NCBI RefSeq assembly: GCF_900188345.1
Contig: NZ_FZOD01000019.1
Coordinates: forward strand, 62,001-126,000
DNA from: Streptosporangium subroseum
Lineage (GTDB): Bacteria > Actinomycetota > Actinomycetes > Streptosporangiales > Streptosporangiaceae
Length of the DNA: 64,000 nt
Direction: 5' to 3'
The first letter of the stretch is position 1. Each line of letters starts with the position of its first letter. A program made the position numbers and the translations under genes. Of this stretch, positions 52,237 through 61,601 are shown one piece after another. Under the pieces are notes generated by a model. That model was not told the DNA's origin. It made no database searches and worked only from the letters and a program-made list of their open reading frames with translations.

Positions 52237-52568
52237 CCGTACCCCGGCGCACGGACCCGGCCCGCCGCTCCCGATGGAGCACCGACCGGTCGGTGATGCC
52301 CGCCACCCGAGCCTCCGTCCCCTCCCGGGGCGGGGGCTCTCGGCGTCCGACCGGGCGAGGCGTCCACGCACCCGCCGTACGGCATCCGACGTGCCGCCGT
52401 ACGGCAGGCATCCCGGCCTTCGCCGTCTCTCGCGTCCGCCGTACGGCAGGAACCCCGGCCCCCGCGGTCTCTCGCGTCCGCCGTACGAAGTGTGGACAGC
52501 CTCATATGCGCCGGGACCGCCGCCCGGCATGATTTCCCACATGACCGATTCCGGACACCGCACGGCCC
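52237..52568. other. 332 base gap with 42 bp repeats
   Basis: No gene. The centre is occupied by the CCGCCGTACGGC-based repeat array; the rest shows no promoter that I can support. Confidence 0.5.
52372..52495. repeat. Tandem repeat of a 42 bp unit
   Basis: Two near-identical 42-base units (52394-52435 and 52436-52477) starting CCGCCGTACGGCAGG and ending GTCTCTCGCGT, flanked by a partial unit on each side (CCGCCGTACGGC at 52372 and CCGCCGTACGAAG at 52478). Confidence 0.85.
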
Positions 52569-53249
52569 ATGGCTGAGCTCAGGGTCGTCCTGGCCGAGGA
52601 CCACTATCTGGTGCGCGAGGGCACCCGCCGGCTTCTGGAGGCCTCGGGGGAGATCGGGGTGGTGGCGGCCGTGGGCACCGCCGACGAGCTGCTCGACGCC
52701 GCCCAGCGGCTCCGGCCCGACGTGGTGGTGACCGACATCCGGATGCCCGGCTCGGCCGAGCTCGTACGGCCGGGCATGGAGGGCATCGACGCCGCGCACC
52801 GGATCCGGGCCTCCTCGCGGGACATCGGGGTCGTGGTGCTCTCCCAGTTCTCCGACGCGATGTTCGCCCTGGATTTGTTCAGGGACGGCACCGAGGGCAG
52901 GGCCTACCTGCTCAAGGACCGGGTCGGAGACATCGACGAGCTGCTCGGCGCCATCAGGTCGGTGGCCGGGGGCGGATCGGTGATCGACCCCAAGGTGGTG
53001 GAGGGTCTGCTGGCCAAGCGCGGGGTGCGTGACACTCCCCCGCCCGCCGAACTGACGCCCAGGGAGCTGGACGTGCTCAGGGAGATGGCGCACGGCCTGT
53101 CCAACGGGGGCATCGCCCGGGCCCTGCACCTGTCGGTCTCCGCGATCGAGAAGCACGTGAACTCGATCTTCATGAAGCTCGCCCTGGAGAACAGCCCCGA
53201 CACCCACCGCCGGGTGGCCGCGGTCATCGCCTATCTCGGATCGGCCTAG
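52569..53249 (+). CDS. LuxR-family response regulator without adjacent kinase
   Basis: 226 residues. Receiver: LRVVLAEDHYLVREGTRRLL, phospho-Asp in VVVTDIRMPG, an eight-residue insert after it (SAELVRPGMEG), Lys in AYLLKDRVGD. DNA-binding: TPRELDVLREMAHGLSNGGI, SVSAIEKHVNSIFMKLAL. No kinase next to it. Its partner may be the orphan kinase at 16844, but nothing in the sequence proves that. Confidence 0.9.
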   Translation: MAELRVVLAEDHYLVREGTRRLLEASGEIGVVAAVGTADELLDAAQRLRPDVVVTDIRMPGSAELVRPGMEGIDAAHRIRASSRDIGVVVLSQFSDAMFALDLFRDGTEGRAYLLKDRVGDIDELLGAIRSVAGGGSVIDPKVVEGLLAKRGVRDTPPPAELTPRELDVLREMAHGLSNGGIARALHLSVSAIEKHVNSIFMKLALENSPDTHRRVAAVIAYLGSA

Positions 53250-53292
53250 GAACACCCGGTCGCCGGTGGCGCACCGGACACCGCTCCAGGCC

Positions 53293-53450
53293 ATCGCAGA
53301 ACCACGGGGTACGGTTCCAGGCCGCCACAGGACCACAGACCACGGTTCCGGACCACGGCAGAGCGGCAGACCGCGATTCCAGGCCCTCACCAGGGCCGTG
53401 AACCACGATTCCGGGCCGCCGCGGGAACCCGCGTGCCGCGGCTCTAGGCC
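53293..53450. repeat. Five imperfect tandem copies of a 31-33 bp unit
   Basis: Units start at 53293, 53324, 53355, 53386 and 53418; each ends in a form of CGRTTCCRGGCC. The last unit contains the stop codon of the leftward acyltransferase. The array fills the whole gap after the response regulator. Confidence 0.85.
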
Positions 53451-54379
53451 GCGGCGGGAGCGGCGGGAACCGTGTGCCTCGCCGAGTCCATGATCACCGA
53501 AGCGACCGAGGCCTCGGCCTTCCACGCCAGGACGCGGCGGTTCTCCGCGGTCACCGGAGGAAGCATGGTCACCTCCACGACCAGCCGGCGGAAGGCGACC
53601 ACTCTCTGGATGGAGGCCAGAAGCGTGTCGTCGCCCACGAAGGTGGAACCGGTGGCGAGGGCGCCGTCGACGTCCACGTAGCGCAGCGCGACCGGGCGGA
53701 CCGGGGCCTCGGCGTTCAACGCCGCCTGGAACACGGCCGGCCGGAAGGCGCCCATCTCACGGCCGCACCAGGTGGTGCCCTCGGGGAAGGCCATCACCGG
53801 ATGGCCTTCCCCGAGGGCCCTGGCCATCGCGTCGACCGCCTCGGGCAGCGCCGACAGCCGGTCCCTGTCGATGAACAGGGCGCCCGACCCGGCCGCCAGC
53901 ATGCCGATCACCGGCCATTCCTGGACCTCCCGCTTCGCAAGCAGGCGGCACGGCAGCGCGGCCGCCATGACGAGCGGGTCCAGCCAGGACACGTGGTTGG
54001 CCACGATCAGCGGAGCCGCCCCCGAGCCGGAGACGCCGGATACGCCGGATACGCCGGAGGCAGAGCCGGCCACGACCAGTTTCGCCCTCGAACCGGGGGC
54101 GAAGCCGCGCTCGGCCGACCCGGCCAGGAACGTGAAGCCCTGCCGTACCTCGATCCGGACACCGAGGGCCCGCAGCAGCAGCCGGGACCAGACGCTCGTC
54201 ACCCGGACCCGCTCCGCCGTACCGAGCAGGTGGGTGAGGAGCGCGAACACCGTACCGGCCAGGATCAGGATCACGGCGGCCGTCAGCCGCAGGGTCCTGC
54301 GCGGCCAGGCGGCCCTCGCGTCCGAGGGAACGAGGCAGGTGGTGGGCATGCACGGCGCCACCGGCAGCCAGGGGTTCAC
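53444..54379 (-). CDS. Lysophospholipid acyltransferase-like (OlsA/PlsC family)
   Basis: 311 residues. One or two membrane helices at about 30-55, then motif I NHVSWLDPLVMA (HX4D form), motif III FPEGTTWCGREMG, VRPVALRYVDVDG. The GTG starts on the stop of the upstream GNAT gene (GTGA), so the two are coupled. Around residue 113 an in-frame 9-base repeat (GVSGVSGVSG) is inserted. With the GNAT it resembles the OlsB-OlsA pair that makes ornithine lipids: OlsA would add the second acyl chain. Confidence 0.85.
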   Translation of the reverse strand: MNPWLPVAPCMPTTCLVPSDARAAWPRRTLRLTAAVILILAGTVFALLTHLLGTAERVRVTSVWSRLLLRALGVRIEVRQGFTFLAGSAERGFAPGSRAKLVVAGSASGVSGVSGVSGSGAAPLIVANHVSWLDPLVMAAALPCRLLAKREVQEWPVIGMLAAGSGALFIDRDRLSALPEAVDAMARALGEGHPVMAFPEGTTWCGREMGAFRPAVFQAALNAEAPVRPVALRYVDVDGALATGSTFVGDDTLLASIQRVVAFRRLVVEVTMLPPVTAENRRVLAWKAEASVASVIMDSARHTVPAAPAAA

Positions 54380-55089
54380 GCCTGCTCTCCCAGGAAGTGA
54401 CGCAGGTAGCGGGGGTCGGCGTTGGTCATCGAGAGCAGCACGAAGAAGTCGGCCACGTCGAAGTCGGGGTCGTAGGCGGGCGGGCCGCAGATCCACGCGC
54501 CCAGCCGGACGTAGCCGCGCATCAGGGGAGGCAGCACGGTCCGGTCGGAGCTCGGGTCGACCTGCAAGGGACGGTGGGGGGTGACGCGGTACTCCGGCGG
54601 GGAGAGCGGCACCCGCTGCATGACCCCGGCGGCGGAGGACACCGGGACCGAGCAGCACCCGGCCAGCCACTCGTACCCCCCGGCGACCATGTAACGCGCG
54701 ATGCCCGCCCACATCAGCCCGAGCACCGCACCGCCCCGGTGGTCGGCGTGCACGCAGGCCCTGCCCGCCTCGACCATGCCCGGCCGGATCCCGGCCAGCG
54801 CGCTGAGATCGAATTCGGAGTCGGAGTAGAGCCGGTCGGCCCGGCGAGGGGTGAGCAGCCGGTAGGTGCCGACGACCTCGCCCGTGTCGCCGTGCCGTAC
54901 CAGCAGGTGGTCACAGTAGGCGTCGAGCGGATCGACGTCCAGACCTGTGATGGGACTGTCCAGCCGAGCACCCATCTCCTCGGCGAAGACCTGGTGGCGC
55001 AGGCGCTGGGCCTCGCGCATCTCGACAGCGGTACTGGCCAGCCCGACGGTGTAGCGAGCGACTCGTGGCTCTGCGGGAAGGGTCGTCAT
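54376..55089 (-). CDS. GNAT family N-acyltransferase, OlsB-like
   Basis: 237 residues. The Acetyltransf_5 / OlsB signature is seen: RLRHQVFAEEMGARL, DAYCDHLLV, GTYRLLTPRRADRLYSDSEFDL and EAGRACVHADHRGG. OlsB transfers a 3-hydroxyacyl chain to ornithine from ACP. ATG at MTTLPAEPRVARYTVG chosen; 26 further codons upstream are not family-like. First gene of the two-gene unit. Confidence 0.83.
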   Translation of the reverse strand: MTTLPAEPRVARYTVGLASTAVEMREAQRLRHQVFAEEMGARLDSPITGLDVDPLDAYCDHLLVRHGDTGEVVGTYRLLTPRRADRLYSDSEFDLSALAGIRPGMVEAGRACVHADHRGGAVLGLMWAGIARYMVAGGYEWLAGCCSVPVSSAAGVMQRVPLSPPEYRVTPHRPLQVDPSSDRTVLPPLMRGYVRLGAWICGPPAYDPDFDVADFFVLLSMTNADPRYLRHFLGEQA

Positions 55090-55204
55090 GGGTTCATGAA
55101 GACACCCATAAGTGACGCCGGACCTGAGGTGTCCGCGAACTTCAGGCGTCCGGATGATGAACCACATTCACGATCGATTCCAGAGCCAAGTAGCGTAGAG
55201 AACG

Positions 55205-56428
55205 ATGAACCAGCGCACGCTTCTGATCACGTTGACCGGCCCGGACCGACCGGGCGTCACCTCGCGGCTCTTCTCGGTCCTGTCGAACTTCCCCGTCGTC
55301 GTCGCCGACGTCGAGCAGGTCGTCATCCGTGGCCGGCTCACCCTCGGCGTCCTCGTCTCCTACGCCGGCGAGGCCCCGACCGGGACCGGCGGCACCCTCG
55401 GCGCGCTCTGGACCGCCGTGGAGCGGACCGCCGAGGACCTCGGTCTGCAGGTGGAGCTGTCCACGGGCTCCGATCCCAAGGAGAGGCGGCGACGCGGGCG
55501 GCTTCACGTCACCGTGCTCGGCGCGCCCCTCCAGCCCGCCGCGATGGCGGGCATCGCGGGGCGGATCGCCGCGGCAGGCGCCAACATCGACCGGATCGAA
55601 CGGTTGTCCAACTACCCGGTGACCTGCATCGAGCTGGCCGTATCCGGCGCCGACCCGGATACGCTCCGGGCCGAGCTGGCCGTCGAGGCGCACACGCAGC
55701 AGGTCGACGTGGCCGTGCAGAGGACCGGCCTGCACCGCAGGGCCAAGCGGCTGATCGTGATGGACGTGGACTCCACGCTCATCCAGGGCGAGGTGATCGA
55801 GCTCCTGGCGGCGCACGCGGGCTGCCTGGAGGAGGTCGCCAGGGTCACCGAGGAGGCGATGCGCGGCGAGCTCGACTTCGCCGAGTCGCTGCGCCGCAGG
55901 GTCGCGCTGCTGGAGGGCCTCAGCGAGGAGGTCTTCGAGAAGGTCCGCGAGGAGGTCGTGCTCACTCCCGGCGCCCGCACGCTGGTGCGGACGCTCAAGC
56001 GGCTCGACTACCGGTTCGCGATCGTCAGCGGCGGATTCACCCAGCTCACCGACGCCCTCGTCAAGGACCTCGGGATCGACTACTCGGCGGCCAACACGCT
56101 GGAGGTCTCAGGCGGCCTGCTCACGGGGCGGGTCATCGGCGAGATCGTCGACCGGCCGGGGAAGGCGCGGGCGCTGGAGCGCTTCGCGCTGGAGGCGGGG
56201 ATCCCCATCAGCCAGACGGTGGCGATCGGCGACGGCGCCAACGACCTGGACATGATCGCGAAGGCGGGTCTGGGGATCGCGTTCAACGCCAAGCCGGTGG
56301 TCCGCCGGGCCGCCGACGCCGCGGTGAACGTGCCCTACCTCGACTCGATCCTCTACCTGCTCGGCATCCCGCGAGCCGAGGTCGAGGACGCCGACGCCGA
56401 AGACGGCGTCACCGTCGCGGAGCGCTGA
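55205..56428 (+). CDS. serB: Phosphoserine phosphatase with two ACT domains
   Basis: 407 residues. Two ACT-like modules (about 5-80 and 98-170) precede the HAD core: MDVDSTLIQGEVIELLA, VSGGFTQLTDALVKDLG, VAIGDGANDLDMIAKAGLGI. Last step of serine synthesis. TAGCGT lies eight bases before the ATG. Its 3' end overlaps the converging FUSC gene by 20 bases. Confidence 0.94.
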   Translation: MNQRTLLITLTGPDRPGVTSRLFSVLSNFPVVVADVEQVVIRGRLTLGVLVSYAGEAPTGTGGTLGALWTAVERTAEDLGLQVELSTGSDPKERRRRGRLHVTVLGAPLQPAAMAGIAGRIAAAGANIDRIERLSNYPVTCIELAVSGADPDTLRAELAVEAHTQQVDVAVQRTGLHRRAKRLIVMDVDSTLIQGEVIELLAAHAGCLEEVARVTEEAMRGELDFAESLRRRVALLEGLSEEVFEKVREEVVLTPGARTLVRTLKRLDYRFAIVSGGFTQLTDALVKDLGIDYSAANTLEVSGGLLTGRVIGEIVDRPGKARALERFALEAGIPISQTVAIGDGANDLDMIAKAGLGIAFNAKPVVRRAADAAVNVPYLDSILYLLGIPRAEVEDADAEDGVTVAER

Positions 56429-58508
56429 GCGAGGCCAGCCGGACGGCCTCGGCGCTCAGCCCCCGCAGGGGCGGCTGAGCGGCCGCGGCGTGCCTGATCC
56501 CCTCGCGCACCCCGGTCATCCGGTCGGCGGCCCCCTCGGCCAGCTCGTCCATGCGGCGTGCGGCCAGCCCGTCCACGTATGCGCCGAGCTCGTCGAGGAC
56601 GCTGTCCAGATCATCGGGCGGCTCCTCGGGCCGCTCCGCCCTGACCGCCTCCGCGACCCTCTCCAGCCGATCCGCGACCATGTCGAGAACCGTCACCGTG
56701 GGCCCCGGCTCCTCTCCGGGCGGCGGCACCGCGAGCAGCGTGAGCGCGTTGTCCCGCAGCCTCTGAGCCGCCGTCACCGCGTCCCTGAGCCTCCGTGGCG
56801 CGCTGCCCCCCGGCTCCTTGTCCAACCGGTCCAGAGACTCTGTGAGCCGATCCCCGGCGTCGGCCGCCGAGTCGACCTTGGCACGCACCTCGCCGGGGCC
56901 CTGGTCGGCCAGCGACCGCACCAGCGAGGCGTGCTTCTCCAGCATGTCCACGATCCTGCCGGTCAGCAGGGCCCGGTTCTCCCTGGGCCACAGCAGCCGG
57001 GCGAAGAGCAGCGCCAGCGCCCCGCCGGCGACCGTGAGCGCCACCCTGGCCACCGCCGCGTCCCAGCTGAGCGGCAGGGAGAAGTCAGACAGCATCAGCG
57101 ACAGCGGCGTGGAGAACATCGCCCAGCAGCCGTAACAGGATCCGCGTAACGCGAACCCCAGCGCCGCGCAGATCCCGATGAACAGGATCAGGTAGAAGAG
57201 ACCCGGCGCGATCGCGAGCACCAGCGCCGCGCCCATCGCGCCCACGGCCGTGCCCAGGACCCGCAGCAGCACCCGGTCCACCGTGTCCTGGTAGGCCGGA
57301 CGGAGGCTGACGGTCACGGTCACCACGAACCACTTGGCGTAGTGCTCGTGAACCAGCAGCATCAGCCCCATGGCCATGATCGTCGCCAGCCCCCGCCTGA
57401 TCGGGTCGGAGCCGGTCGTGAACACCGGCTTTCCCGGCCGGCCGAACCTCGGCAGGCGCACCGCGACGTCAAGCCCCTCGGCCGTCTGCTGCGCCACCGA
57501 CCGCACGGCCATCCCGATCCGGTCCAGGCCTCGGCAGATCTGCCCCAGCAGCACGACCCCGGTCAGCCCCCCACCGTCCGCGTTGACGTCCCTGCGGATC
57601 TCCTCCGTCCGGTCGGCGAAGCGATTGACGGCGGCCAGCGCCTCGGGCACCGCGGCCGAACTGCCGGACGTCACCGCCTCCCGCAACGCGAGGGCCAGCG
57701 CCTCGACCGCCTCATCCAGCTCATCGGTCCATCCCGTCCCGAGGTCCGTCGCCGCGGCCGCCGCTCGCAGCACGCGCAGCGCGACGGTCTCGTGGAGGAC
57801 ACGGGTCAGCGTGGCCAGCAACCGCTCCGGGGAGTGGTCGTTCTCGTTCGCGTCCTCGTCCGAGACCCGGTAGAGGGAGAACGCCCTGGCCGCGTCTTTC
57901 TGCGCGATGCCTGCCTGGCGCTGCAGCAGCTCCCTGCACTCGTCCGAGAGCGACGTACTGCCCTCCGAGGCCAGGAGGTCCGCGACGGCCGTACCGGCCT
58001 TCCGCAGCGCCCTGTGGAGCGGCTGAAGGCGGCGCACCGGCCAGACCACCACGACCAGCAGCGTGACCAGCAGGCCGCCGGCCGCCGTGACCGCCATGTG
58101 GAGCGGCAGGCTCAACCCGGACGGGGCGAAGTAGGCGAGCACCACGGCGAGTACGGCGGGAATGCCGAGCACGGCCCAGTAGACACTGGCCGCGGCGACC
58201 AGACCGACCACGACGGCGGCCGGCCAGGGATAGGGCTGGATCAGTCCGCCGAGACCGACGCCGAGGGTGACCATCACCGTGGCGAGGAGCAGCTTGCGGA
58301 CGCGCTCACCGTACGGCAGGCCGGGGGCGTCGCCGAAGACCGCGAGATAGCCGCCCAGCGCCGTCGCGGCGCCCTCGTGGACGTGGCCGGACAGCACACC
58401 GAGCAGCAGCGGGAGGCAGACGCCCAGCGCGCAGATCAGGCCGTATCCCCATGCGGGACGCCCGGAGATCTCGAAGTCACAGCGCAGCGCCTTGACGATC
58501 CTCCGCAT
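56409..58508 (-). CDS. FUSC-family membrane protein
   Basis: 699 residues in two membrane blocks of about six helices (20-160 and 355-500), each followed by a soluble helical part. YVGYLAVFGDAPGLPYGERV-like FUSC repeat and the second block AMGLMLLVHEHYAKWFVVTV with RVLLRVLGTAVGAMGAALVL mark the fusaric-acid resistance/YccS family. Probably effluxes aromatic acids or acts in cell-envelope stress. GGGGGTGGC before the ATG. Confidence 0.87.
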   Translation of the reverse strand: MRRIVKALRCDFEISGRPAWGYGLICALGVCLPLLLGVLSGHVHEGAATALGGYLAVFGDAPGLPYGERVRKLLLATVMVTLGVGLGGLIQPYPWPAAVVVGLVAAASVYWAVLGIPAVLAVVLAYFAPSGLSLPLHMAVTAAGGLLVTLLVVVVWPVRRLQPLHRALRKAGTAVADLLASEGSTSLSDECRELLQRQAGIAQKDAARAFSLYRVSDEDANENDHSPERLLATLTRVLHETVALRVLRAAAAATDLGTGWTDELDEAVEALALALREAVTSGSSAAVPEALAAVNRFADRTEEIRRDVNADGGGLTGVVLLGQICRGLDRIGMAVRSVAQQTAEGLDVAVRLPRFGRPGKPVFTTGSDPIRRGLATIMAMGLMLLVHEHYAKWFVVTVTVSLRPAYQDTVDRVLLRVLGTAVGAMGAALVLAIAPGLFYLILFIGICAALGFALRGSCYGCWAMFSTPLSLMLSDFSLPLSWDAAVARVALTVAGGALALLFARLLWPRENRALLTGRIVDMLEKHASLVRSLADQGPGEVRAKVDSAADAGDRLTESLDRLDKEPGGSAPRRLRDAVTAAQRLRDNALTLLAVPPPGEEPGPTVTVLDMVADRLERVAEAVRAERPEEPPDDLDSVLDELGAYVDGLAARRMDELAEGAADRMTGVREGIRHAAAAQPPLRGLSAEAVRLASLSAPRR

Positions 58509-58565
58509 GCCACCCCCGATCCCGACGACGGGAGGTCGTACCCTTCCTGCCCCGTTATCGGATGT

Positions 58566-59087
58566 TCAGTGGTCGCCCGGGCTCCAGCGGGTGACGCCGC
58601 GTCCCGCGTCGAGCCCGGCCCACTCGTCGTCGATCTCGATGACCGCGAACGCGCCGGGCGGGAAACCGAAGTCGCCGTTCTCCGTGGTGAGGCCCTGGAC
58701 CAGGTTGTGGATGCCGGGGTTGTGGCCGACCAGCATCAGCGTGCGCACCTCGGGGTCACTCCGCCGGATCAGCGTGAGCAGCTCATCGGAGTAGGCCTCG
58801 TAGATGACCGGCTCGAACACGATGTCCGCGCCGCCGTCCCCGGCAGCCCCGTTCCCGGCGTTCCCGGCGTCCCTGGCTCCGGAGAGGGCCAGCTCGGCGG
58901 TCCGTCTGGTCCGCGCCGACGGCGAGCAGAGCACCAGGTCGGGCCGGAGGTCCATGCCGGTGAGCGCCTCACCGATCCGGCGGGCGTCGTGTTCGCCGCG
59001 CTCGGTGAGAGGGCGCTCCCTGTCCGGGAGGCCGGGAACCTGAGCCGCCCTCGCGTGCCGCAGGACGATGAGCGTGCGCGCCCTCAC
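58566..59087 (-). CDS. sixA: SixA-type histidine phosphatase
   Basis: 173 residues. LIVLRHARAA (RHG-type first His), LCSPSARTRRTAELA, and VGHNPGIHNLVQGL (second His) identify SixA. It removes phosphate from phosphohistidine proteins. Residues 73-85 (DAGNAGNGAAGDGG) are an in-frame 9-base repeat in a surface loop. The GTG overlaps the stop of the small membrane gene by 4 bases, so the two are coupled. Confidence 0.88.
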   Translation of the reverse strand: MRARTLIVLRHARAAQVPGLPDRERPLTERGEHDARRIGEALTGMDLRPDLVLCSPSARTRRTAELALSGARDAGNAGNGAAGDGGADIVFEPVIYEAYSDELLTLIRRSDPEVRTLMLVGHNPGIHNLVQGLTTENGDFGFPPGAFAVIEIDDEWAGLDAGRGVTRWSPGDH

Positions 59088-59188
59088 CCCGACGCCCAGA
59101 TGGCCGCACCGGCGATCACCGCGAACACCACGACCATCGCCAGCAGGATGAGGAGGAGCGTCTTACCGCCGGAGGGTTGTTCTTCCAT
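59084..59188 (-). CDS. Small membrane protein of 34 residues upstream of sixA
   Basis: MEEQPSGGKTLLLILLAMVV then VFAVIAGAAIWASG: a short polar start and one membrane helix of about 24 residues. GGTGGGAAACTGG precedes the ATG. It ends with TGA inside the GTGA overlap with sixA, so it is translated together with the phosphatase and may anchor or regulate it. Too short to be found by routine calling. Confidence 0.75.
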   Translation of the reverse strand: MEEQPSGGKTLLLILLAMVVVFAVIAGAAIWASG

Positions 59189-59267
59189 GGGCCCAGTTTC
59201 CCACCGGGGTCATCCGCACATGCGGAAGGGGTGCACGCCCCCGTGCACCCCTCCCGTCACACCTCGC

Positions 59268-61601
59268 TCAGCTGGAGATCTGCTCCGGCTCGCGATCCGT
59301 CTGGCTCTCCTCGGCCGGGGCGATGCTCGCCGAACGACGCTTGGAGATGACCACCGCGGCGACGACGACGCCGACCGCGAGCACGGTGACGCCGATCCGC
59401 AGTCCCACGTTGTCGGCGTAGGTCACCACGGCGGGAGCGATCAGCAGCGCCACCAGGTTCATCACCTTGAGCAGCGGGTTGATCGCCGGACCGGCGGTGT
59501 CCTTGAACGGGTCACCGACGGTGTCACCGATGATGGTGGCCTCGTGAGCCGGTGAACCCTTGCCTCCGTGATGGCCGTCCTCGACCAGCTTCTTGGCATT
59601 GTCCCAGGCGCCGCCGGAGTTGGCCAGGAACACCGCCATCAGCGTGCCGCAGGCGATGGCACCGGCGAGGAACGCGCCGAGCGGCGCGTAACCGAGGGCA
59701 AAACCGACGGCGATCGGGGTCAGTACGGCGAGCAGGCCAGGCGTGGCCAGCTCCCGCAGCGAGTCGCGGGTGCAGATGTCCACGACCCTGCCGTAGTCGG
59801 GCAGCTCCGTACCGGCCATGATTCCCGGCTTGGTGCGGAACTGCTCGCGGACCTCGAAGACCACCCGCCCGGCCGCACGGCCGACCGCCATGATCGCCAG
59901 ACCGGAGAACATGAACACCACCGCGGCACCGATGATCAGACCGACGAGCACGTTCGGGGAGTCGACGCTCAGGTTGAACGACGCGAACGAGCCCAGCGTC
60001 TCCTTCACACTCGCGCTCGCGACGGTCAGCTGGGTCTCGACCGCCGTACGGAACGCGCCGAACAGCGCGGTCGCGGCGAGCACCGCCGTCGCGATCGCGA
60101 TGCCCTTGGTGATGGCCTTGGTGGTGTTGCCCACCGCGTCCAGTGACGTGAGCACCTGCGCGCCCTCACCCTGGACGTCGCCGGACATCTCGGCGATGCC
60201 CTGGGCGTTGTCGGAGACCGGGCCGAAGGTGTCCATCGACACGATCACACCGACCGTGGTCAGCAGGCCGGTGCCCGCCAGTGCCACGGCGAACAGGGCG
60301 ATGGTGACGTTGCCGAACCCGAGCAGGAAGGCTCCGTAGACGGCGCCTCCGATGATCAGCGCGGAGTAGACCGCCGACTCCAGGCCGACACTGATGCCGG
60401 ACAGGATGACCGTGGCGGGACCGGTGCGGGAGCTCTCCCCGATGTCCCTCACCGGACGACGGTTCGTCTCGGTGAAGTAGCCGGTGAGGATCTGGATGGC
60501 ACTCGCCAGCACCAGCCCGATGAGCACCGCGCCGATCGCGATCAGACGCGGGTCGGAGGTGATCGCGGCGACCTCCGGACTCACGCCGGTCAGCCCGGCG
60601 AAGCTGCTCGGCAGGTAGACGAAGGCCGCGACGGCGACGAGAACCGCCGAGATGGCCGCGGAGATGAAAAAACCACGGTTGATCGCGGCCATCGCGTTGC
60701 GGTCACCCTTGCGCGGAGCGGTGACGAAGATCCCGATGATGGCGGTCAGCACACCGATCATCGGAACGATCAGCGGGAAGACCAGACCCTCGACGCCGAA
60801 GGCGACCTTGCCCAGGATGAGGCTGGCGACCAGCATGACCGCGTAGGACTCGAACAGGTCGGCGGCCATGCCCGCGCAGTCGCCGACGTTGTCGCCCACG
60901 TTGTCGGCGATGGTGGCGGCGTTGCGCGGATCGTCCTCCGGGATGCCCTGCTCGACCTTGCCGACCAGGTCGGCGCCGACGTCGGCGGCCTTGGTGAAGA
61001 TGCCGCCGCCCACTCGCATGAACATGGCGAGCAGGGCGGCACCGAAGCCGAAGCCCTCCAGCACCGCCGGAGCGTCGCCTCCGTAGACGAGCACCACTAT
61101 GGCCGCGCCGAGCAGGCCGAGACCGACAGTGATCATGCCCGCGACGCCACCGGTGCGGAAGGCGATCCGCATGGCGACCTTCTCGCCGGCGCTACGGGCG
61201 GCCGCGGCGACGCGGACGTTTCCGCGGACCGCGAGCCACATGCCGATGAAGCCGGTCAGTGCGGAGAACAGCGCACCGATCACGAAGAACACCGATCGGC
61301 CGATCGCCACGCTGGTCGACTCGGCCGGTAGGAGGTACAGCAGGAACGGAATCAATACAACGAACACCGCGAGCGTCCGGAACTGCCGCGTCAGATACGC
61401 GGAAGCCCCTTCCTGTACGGCTCGCGCGATGTTCTGCATACGCTCGGTGCCCTGATCGGCGGCGAGCACCTCCCGCACCAGGGCGCCTGCGACGCCAAGT
61501 GCGAGCAGGGCCACGACGGCGACCACGATCACAATGTTGAAATGGGAACCGCTCAGGGATACCGCTGGCTCTTCGACAGCGGCGAGATGGAGCACAGACA
61601 T
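59268..61601 (-). CDS. hppA: H+-translocating membrane pyrophosphatase (K+-independent type)
   Basis: 777 residues, about 16 membrane helices. The PPi site is visible as DVGADLVGKVEQGIPEDDPR and DNVGDNVGDCAGMAADLFES; the second half has GDTVGDPFKDTAGPAINPL. The segment VGNTTKAITKG has Lys at the position that marks K+-independent enzymes. Pumps protons at the expense of pyrophosphate. AAGGAGAG before the ATG. Next to the anti-sigma/bldG pair as in S. coelicolor. Confidence 0.95.
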   Translation of the reverse strand: MSVLHLAAVEEPAVSLSGSHFNIVIVVAVVALLALGVAGALVREVLAADQGTERMQNIARAVQEGASAYLTRQFRTLAVFVVLIPFLLYLLPAESTSVAIGRSVFFVIGALFSALTGFIGMWLAVRGNVRVAAAARSAGEKVAMRIAFRTGGVAGMITVGLGLLGAAIVVLVYGGDAPAVLEGFGFGAALLAMFMRVGGGIFTKAADVGADLVGKVEQGIPEDDPRNAATIADNVGDNVGDCAGMAADLFESYAVMLVASLILGKVAFGVEGLVFPLIVPMIGVLTAIIGIFVTAPRKGDRNAMAAINRGFFISAAISAVLVAVAAFVYLPSSFAGLTGVSPEVAAITSDPRLIAIGAVLIGLVLASAIQILTGYFTETNRRPVRDIGESSRTGPATVILSGISVGLESAVYSALIIGGAVYGAFLLGFGNVTIALFAVALAGTGLLTTVGVIVSMDTFGPVSDNAQGIAEMSGDVQGEGAQVLTSLDAVGNTTKAITKGIAIATAVLAATALFGAFRTAVETQLTVASASVKETLGSFASFNLSVDSPNVLVGLIIGAAVVFMFSGLAIMAVGRAAGRVVFEVREQFRTKPGIMAGTELPDYGRVVDICTRDSLRELATPGLLAVLTPIAVGFALGYAPLGAFLAGAIACGTLMAVFLANSGGAWDNAKKLVEDGHHGGKGSPAHEATIIGDTVGDPFKDTAGPAINPLLKVMNLVALLIAPAVVTYADNVGLRIGVTVLAVGVVVAAVVISKRRSASIAPAEESQTDREPEQISS

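Noticed and set aside
53293..53450. CRISPR array
   Set aside because: Units of 31-33 bp abut each other without spacers and no cas genes are present; the same holds for the other arrays.
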